Positions 7,731 through 10,462 of a DNA stretch of 10,462 nucleotides are shown one piece after another. Source of the DNA: an uncultured Lysobacteraceae bacterium (GTDB taxonomy: Bacteria > Pseudomonadota > Gammaproteobacteria > Xanthomonadales > Rhodanobacteraceae); NCBI GenBank assembly GCA_946482585.1, contig CAMLSI010000158.1, positions 1 through 10,462 of the forward strand, in the 5' to 3' direction. The notes under the pieces are model-generated. The model was given only the letters and a program-made list of their open reading frames with translations, had not been told where the DNA came from and did no database searches. Made by a program: the position numbers and the translations under genes. Each line of letters begins with the position of its first letter. The first letter of the stretch is position 1.

Positions 7731-7759
7731 CTTGTAGCGAACCCGGGGAAGCGCGTCCA
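7731..7759 (-). promoter_or_regulatory. Promoter of kinase copy 3
   Basis: On the minus strand the -35 box is TGGACG (7754-7759) and the -10 box is TACAAG (7731-7736), with a 17 bp spacer. The leader is about 47 nt and includes CCGTCGCGGC (7699-7708), found at the same offset in copy 2. Confidence 0.65.
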
Positions 7760-7840
7760 GGCACTACGGCGGATGACGCCGCCGTCCCGCGCGCGACCCG
7801 TCGCAGCGGCATCGCCGACGAACGTGGCACTGGAGTGGGA

Positions 7841-7855
7841 CCGCCGGATCGGCGG
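7841..7855. repeat. Small inverted repeat
   Basis: CCGCC (7841-7845), GGATC loop, GGCGG (7851-7855). It lies about 46 nt past the stop of the minus-strand gene at 7901 and upstream of the copy 3 promoter. It lacks a U-tract, so it is at best a weak terminator or a chance GC palindrome. The rest of 7760-7900 shows nothing else recognisable. Confidence 0.25.
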
Positions 7856-7900
7856 CGCAACGGGCGAACGACGCGGCCGCAGACTCGTCCGGCGATACGC

Positions 7901-8212
7901 TCAGCGTCCCTGCGGCGAGCGGCCGCCACCGCCGCCCGTGCCGGCGACGCGTTCTTCGGCGGCCTTGACGACGTTATCGCCGACGATCCAGAGGTTCACG
8001 GTCTTGTCGTCGAAGCGGTAGGTCCAGATTTCCATCGCCGGCGAAAATTCATCGCCGTCGATGCGATCGAGCCGGGCCGGTTCGCCGGCGGCCGCGCGGA
8101 CCTGCGCGGCGCTGTCGCCCTTGCCGACGAGTTCGCGGCCGAGCAGCACGCCGTCGGCGACGGCGACGGGCGGAACCGTGGCGAGCAGCAGGCCGAGTGC
8201 GAGACGTTTCAT
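7901..8212 (-). CDS. Small exported protein, DUF2845/BamE-like fold possible
   Basis: A 103-residue protein with a clear signal peptide (MKRLALGLLLATVPPVAVA, probable cleavage after A19), so it is periplasmic or secreted. The mature part contains GDSAAQVRAAAGEPARLDRI followed by EIWTYRFDDKTVNLWIVGDN. This G-D/S-xx-V-xxxxGEP...W-x-Y pattern is typical of small periplasmic proteins of the DUF2845 and SmpA/BamE type. The family assignment is tentative because it rests on pattern only. The C-terminus has a run of five glycines and is probably disordered. The start is supported by a strong GGAGG 7 nt upstream. It lies 100 bp downstream of the minus-strand gene at 8313-8723 and could be co-transcribed with it. 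Confidence 0.82.
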   Translation of the reverse strand: MKRLALGLLLATVPPVAVADGVLLGRELVGKGDSAAQVRAAAGEPARLDRIDGDEFSPAMEIWTYRFDDKTVNLWIVGDNVVKAAEERVAGTGGGGGRSPQGR

Positions 8213-8219
8213 GCGCGAT

Positions 8220-8224
8220 CCTCC
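8220..8224 (-). promoter_or_regulatory. Ribosome binding site for the gene at 7901-8212
   Basis: GGAGG on the minus strand, 7 nt before ATG 8212. It is the best Shine-Dalgarno in the window and fixes the start. Confidence 0.8.
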
Positions 8225-8312
8225 GACAGGCGCGCCAGTGTCGCAGCCGCGTGTTGCAACGCGGTTGCGCGACCGTCCGGATCTCGCGACGTGCTGCGGC
8301 AGCGCGCGGCGG

Positions 8313-8723
8313 TCAGTCGGATTTTTCTTTCTTCGGTTTCGTGTACGGCACGAAATCGCCCAGGCCCACCGAGCCGCTGATCATCTTCGAGCCCGGGTCC
8401 ATGAGCTTGACGATGTCGATGTTGCAGAGCTCCGAAGAATGCGTGTCGATGACCAGGATCGCGTCGTCGCGCAGGAAGGCGGCGCCGGCCTTGGGCCGGT
8501 TGACGTAGATCGTTGGGCCCAGCGTGTCGTAGACGATCGCGGTCTTGTCGATGACGCGCGTGGAACGGATGTCGCGCAGATGTATGCATTTTATCGGCTC
8601 GCCGGCGATGCGGCCTTCGATGGCCTTGGCGAGCTGTTCGTCCGGCGACGGGCGTGCCGCCGTCGCGATCGCGGCGACGGCGAGGGCGGCGACGGACACC
8701 GCGGCAATCAGTCGGGACTTCAT
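8313..8723 (-). CDS. Small exported hypothetical protein with two cysteines
   Basis: A 136-residue protein starting MKSRLIAAVSVAALAVAAIA, a signal peptide probably cleaved near A22. The mature part has CIHLRDIRSTRVID, an IVYDTLGPTIYVNRP strand pattern, and SSELCNIDIVKL. C46 and C100 are the only cysteines and may form a disulfide in the periplasm. The C-terminus is lysine-rich (TKPKKEKSD). The CIxLRDIRSTRV...YVNRP pattern reminds me of an uncharacterised family frequent in Xanthomonadales; the function is unknown. The start at 8723 is preferred over ATG 8732 because GAGG (8733-8736) is 9 nt before 8723 but adjoins 8732. Confidence 0.85.
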   Translation of the reverse strand: MKSRLIAAVSVAALAVAAIATAARPSPDEQLAKAIEGRIAGEPIKCIHLRDIRSTRVIDKTAIVYDTLGPTIYVNRPKAGAAFLRDDAILVIDTHSSELCNIDIVKLMDPGSKMISGSVGLGDFVPYTKPKKEKSD

Positions 8724-8732
8724 CGGAATCAT

Positions 8733-8736
8733 CCTC
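8733..8736 (-). promoter_or_regulatory. Ribosome binding site deciding the start of 8313-8723
   Basis: GAGG on the minus strand directly abuts ATG 8732 but sits 9 nt before ATG 8723. This selects the shorter product, which begins at the signal peptide. Confidence 0.65.
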
Positions 8737-8808
8737 AGGCAGTGACGGGCAGGGCCCCGTTGCTGGCGCAGACGCGGGCGGGTTGCCGAGCGTCGCAGCC
8801 TGCGCGCA

Positions 8809-8838
8809 AGCATCGGCTCGCGGTCAGTCCACGGTCAA
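8809..8838 (-). promoter_or_regulatory. Possible promoter of the gene at 8313-8723
   Basis: On the minus strand TTGACC (8833-8838) is a good -35 box. GATGCT (8809-8814) follows after 18 bp as a weak -10 box. The leader would be about 80 nt. There is no comparative support. Confidence 0.3.
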
Positions 8839-9034
8839 TTTTCACGCGGCCGCCACGCTCGCGGCGACGGTGCGCGTTGCGGTTCCGATCGCGCGCTTCG
8901 GGCAGTCTGCACGGCAGTTCCCCAGGTAACCCATTGAACCGACAGCGTCGGCGATCTGGCACCGCACGTGCGCGCAGGTAACGGCGGACCGGACCTGCAG
9001 ACGCGGGTGCCGCCGCACGATGAGGATCGTCGTC
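8839..9034. other. Remaining divergent intergenic region (8839-9034) upstream of 9035
   Basis: The stretch between the start codons at 8723 and 9035 is about 310 bp. Its left part holds the possible minus-strand promoter listed separately. The rest has a direct repeat of CAGGTAAC (8923-8930 and 8975-8982, 52 bp apart) and no clear plus-strand promoter. No gene-like reading frame with a ribosome site was found. Confidence 0.4.
9022..9026 (+). promoter_or_regulatory. Ribosome binding site deciding the start at 9035
   Basis: GAGGA lies 8 nt before ATG 9035. It overlaps the beginning of the alternative frame from ATG 9020, so the 9035 start is preferred. Confidence 0.7.
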
Positions 9035-9667
9035 ATGAAGTTTGCGATGCCACGTTCCACGTCCGTATCGCTCTGGGCAGCGCGCGCCGCACTGCTGCTC
9101 GGCCTGCTCGCGCCGGCCGGCGCTCCCGCGATCCAACGTTGCGTCGGCAACCAGGGCGAGCCGTTGTTCACCGAACACTGCGCGAATCCGGTGGTGTCGA
9201 CGCGGACGCGACCCGCGCCGCGCGCCACGGTCGCTGCGCCGGCGCGCGCCGGCGATTTCTGCGCGCGCACGCCGGAATCGCTTGCGCGCGTGGTCGATGC
9301 GGCGCTGCGCGCGCGCAATGGCCTGCGCTTTTCCGGATTCGCGTTGTGGCGCGGCATGTCGGCGCGCACCGCGCGCGGCGAAGCGCGCGATTTGCTGCGA
9401 CTGATGAAGTCGGCATCGATCAGCGTCGCGCTGCAGCAGCAGGCCGATGTCGGCGCGGACGATGCGGAAACGTCGACGCCGGTGCTCGCGATGATGCGCG
9501 TCACCGAGCGTGCCGGGTCCACCGAGTCCGAGCAATGGATGTTCCGCATCGTGCGCGCTCACGGCTGCTACTGGCTGGACCCGCAACCGGAGCGTCGCGA
9601 CGAGTCCCCGTCGGTCGCGGCAGACGTGCCGGCGCCTGCGGCTTCGTTTGCGATGCGCCCGCAATGA
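9035..9667 (+). CDS. Exported protein with DUF4124-like N-terminus
   Basis: A 210-residue protein with an N-terminal signal peptide (hydrophobic AALLLGLLAPAGAPA, probable cleavage after A32), so it is likely periplasmic. Directly after it comes IQRCVGNQGEPLFTEHC (C36, C49), which resembles the short Cys-x-x-x-x-G-x-x-x-F/Y-x-x-x-x-Cys module of DUF4124 proteins. After a proline/alanine/arginine linker (52-73) comes a mostly alpha/beta region from FCARTPESL (C76) to AHGCYWLDP (C178), then a disordered alanine-rich end. I do not recognise the second region; the four cysteines suggest two disulfides. Its stop overlaps an ATGA at 9664-9667. The M23 peptidase starts about 35 nt further on, so the two are probably one transcription unit. 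Confidence 0.82.
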   Translation: MKFAMPRSTSVSLWAARAALLLGLLAPAGAPAIQRCVGNQGEPLFTEHCANPVVSTRTRPAPRATVAAPARAGDFCARTPESLARVVDAALRARNGLRFSGFALWRGMSARTARGEARDLLRLMKSASISVALQQQADVGADDAETSTPVLAMMRVTERAGSTESEQWMFRIVRAHGCYWLDPQPERRDESPSVAADVPAPAASFAMRPQ

Positions 9668-9690
9668 AATCCCCGAATTCCCGCCCGGAC

Positions 9691-9694
9691 AGGA
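9691..9694 (+). promoter_or_regulatory. Ribosome binding site deciding the start at 9703
   Basis: AGGA lies 8 nt before ATG 9703. The alternative ATG at 9664, which overlaps the previous stop, has no such site and would put 13 polar residues before the signal peptide. Confidence 0.6.
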
Positions 9695-9702
9695 TCTTGC
9701 CC

Positions 9703-10462
9703 ATGCACACGTTCCGATCGGCCGCGATCGCGGCACTCTGGATCGCGGCCGCCGGATCGGCGAGCGCCGCGAGCAATCTCGTCACCGCGCCCCAGGGCGG
9801 CATCGCGCGCTGGGCTGGTCTGGACGCCGCCGACTGCGGCATCTACGGCAAGCGCTATGGCGCCATCGGCAAAGCCTGCTACTACCCGGTCGACATCCGC
9901 GCCAAGCCCGGGCGTTACGAGATCGCGCTCTGGGACAAGGCCGGCAAGCCGCATCGCGGCACGCTCGTCGTGGAAGATGCGAAGTTTTCCGAGGTGGACA
10001 TGGAACTGCCGCCGGAGCTCGCGCGCTTCGTCGACCTGTCCGCCGACGACCAGGCGCGTGCCGCGCGCGAACGTGCGGAGGTCGCGAAGATCCTGCGCGG
10101 AACGCTGGATTCGCCGCGCTTCACGTTGCCGCTGGGCAAGCCGACCGCGAGCCTGCCGCGCAGCGAAGACGATTTCGGCAGTCTGCGCACGTTCAATCAC
10201 AAGCGCAAAAGCCTGCACAGCGGCCGGGACTATCCGGTCGGGGAGGGCAATGTCGTGCGCGCGGTCGCCGACGGCCGCGTGGTGCTCGCCGCCGATCACT
10301 TCTTCACCGGCAACGCCGTCTATGTCGATCACGGCGGCGGTCTCGTCAGCATGAACTTCCATCTCGGCTCGATCGCGGTGAAGGACGGCGACGAGGTCAA
10401 TCGTGGACAGACCCTCGGCAAGATCGGCGGCACCGGACGCGCGACCGGACCACATCTGCATC
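9703..10462 (+). CDS. M23-family metallopeptidase, exported (3' end outside window)
   Basis: Predicted zinc endopeptidase of the LytM/lysostaphin type, expected to cut peptide cross-links of peptidoglycan in the periplasm or outside the cell. Residues 1-22 are a signal peptide (AALWIAAAGSASA, cleavage near A22). Residues 23-135 form an N-terminal region with C45 and C59 and GRYEIALWDKAGKPHRGTLV, probably a beta domain. The peptidase domain begins around 160. HSGRD supplies zinc ligands H172 and D176, VYVDHGGGLVSMNFHL contains the conserved H220, and HLH at 251-253 supplies the general base and third zinc ligand. All catalytic residues are present, so it is predicted active. The sequence stops just after HLH; the final strands are outside the window. 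The start was chosen from AGGA 8 nt upstream and the signal peptide; ATG 9664 is an alternative that would couple it to the preceding gene. Confidence 0.93.
   Translation, partial: MHTFRSAAIAALWIAAAGSASAASNLVTAPQGGIARWAGLDAADCGIYGKRYGAIGKACYYPVDIRAKPGRYEIALWDKAGKPHRGTLVVEDAKFSEVDMELPPELARFVDLSADDQARAARERAEVAKILRGTLDSPRFTLPLGKPTASLPRSEDDFGSLRTFNHKRKSLHSGRDYPVGEGNVVRAVADGRVVLAADHFFTGNAVYVDHGGGLVSMNFHLGSIAVKDGDEVNRGQTLGKIGGTGRATGPHLH

Larger units (their letters stand above)
1..7759 (-). repeat. Tandem array of three paralogous promoter-kinase units
   Basis: Three direct copies of one unit (promoter, about 45-50 nt leader, kinase-TPR gene) run head to tail: up to 1512 (left end missing), 2078-4882 and 4954-7759. 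Units 2 and 3 are separated by only 71 bp, while units 1 and 2 are separated by about 565 bp holding the frameshifted gene at 1611-2088. Similarity is visible at protein level throughout and at DNA level in the kinase regions and promoters. This points to gene duplication followed by divergence. Confidence 0.9.

Noticed and set aside
7678..7929. 84-residue N-terminal extension of kinase copy 3
   Set aside because: It would begin upstream of the promoter at 7731-7759, is arginine-rich and matches nothing in the paralogues.
8247..8268. Overlapping GC hairpins (CCGCG...CGCGG, GCAAC...GTTGC) between the two small minus-strand genes
   Set aside because: The stems are only 5 bp, mutually exclusive and without a T-run; in such GC-rich DNA this is expected by chance.
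8735..9736. Minus-strand frame of 333 codons
   Set aside because: It is antisense to the exported protein at 9035-9667, which has a signal peptide and a ribosome site; the minus frame has neither.
9568..10461. Minus-strand frame of 297 codons at the right end
   Set aside because: It is antisense to the M23 peptidase with its complete catalytic motifs.
1..10462. Search for CRISPR arrays, tRNA/rRNA genes, insertion sequences and phage genes
   Set aside because: No short regularly spaced repeats, cloverleaf-like sequence, transposase motifs or terminal inverted repeats were seen.

Overview
The window is G+C-rich (roughly two thirds by eye), densely coding, and uses strongly G/C-ending codons. 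The kinase-TPR proteins, together with small secreted proteins and an M23 peptidase, suggest a gammaproteobacterium of the Lysobacterales (Xanthomonadales), perhaps Rhodanobacteraceae. That placement is inference from protein style; there is no rRNA or marker gene here.

Positions 1-7759 (minus strand) hold a tandem array of three paralogous transmembrane serine/threonine kinases. Each has a short N-terminal helical domain, a complete RD-type kinase domain with all catalytic residues, one transmembrane segment, and a long C-terminal region with TPR-like repeats. The leftmost copy is cut by the window edge (478 residues seen); the other two are complete (906 and 907 residues). Each has its own look-alike promoter, a T(G/C)GACG / TAC(A/C)A(A/G) pair with exactly 17 bp between the boxes, about 45-50 nt before the start codon. 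They therefore look like three independently transcribed copies of one promoter-plus-gene unit, not an operon. The kinase domains are nearly the same while the C-terminal regions differ, as expected for duplicated receptors whose sensing part has diversified.

Between copies 1 and 2 lies an unrelated plus-strand gene (1611-2088) whose reading frame appears broken by one extra C near 1756-1758. It overlaps the stop of copy 2 tail to tail by 11 bp.

Positions 7901-10462 carry four genes for exported proteins. Two small minus-strand genes (7901-8212, 8313-8723) encode proteins with signal peptides. On the plus strand, a DUF4124-like secreted protein (9035-9667) is followed closely by an M23-family metallopeptidase (9703 to the window edge). 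These probably act in the periplasm or on the cell wall. No tRNA, rRNA, CRISPR array or insertion sequence was seen. The most noteworthy content is the kinase array with its shared promoter and conserved C-terminal tail.
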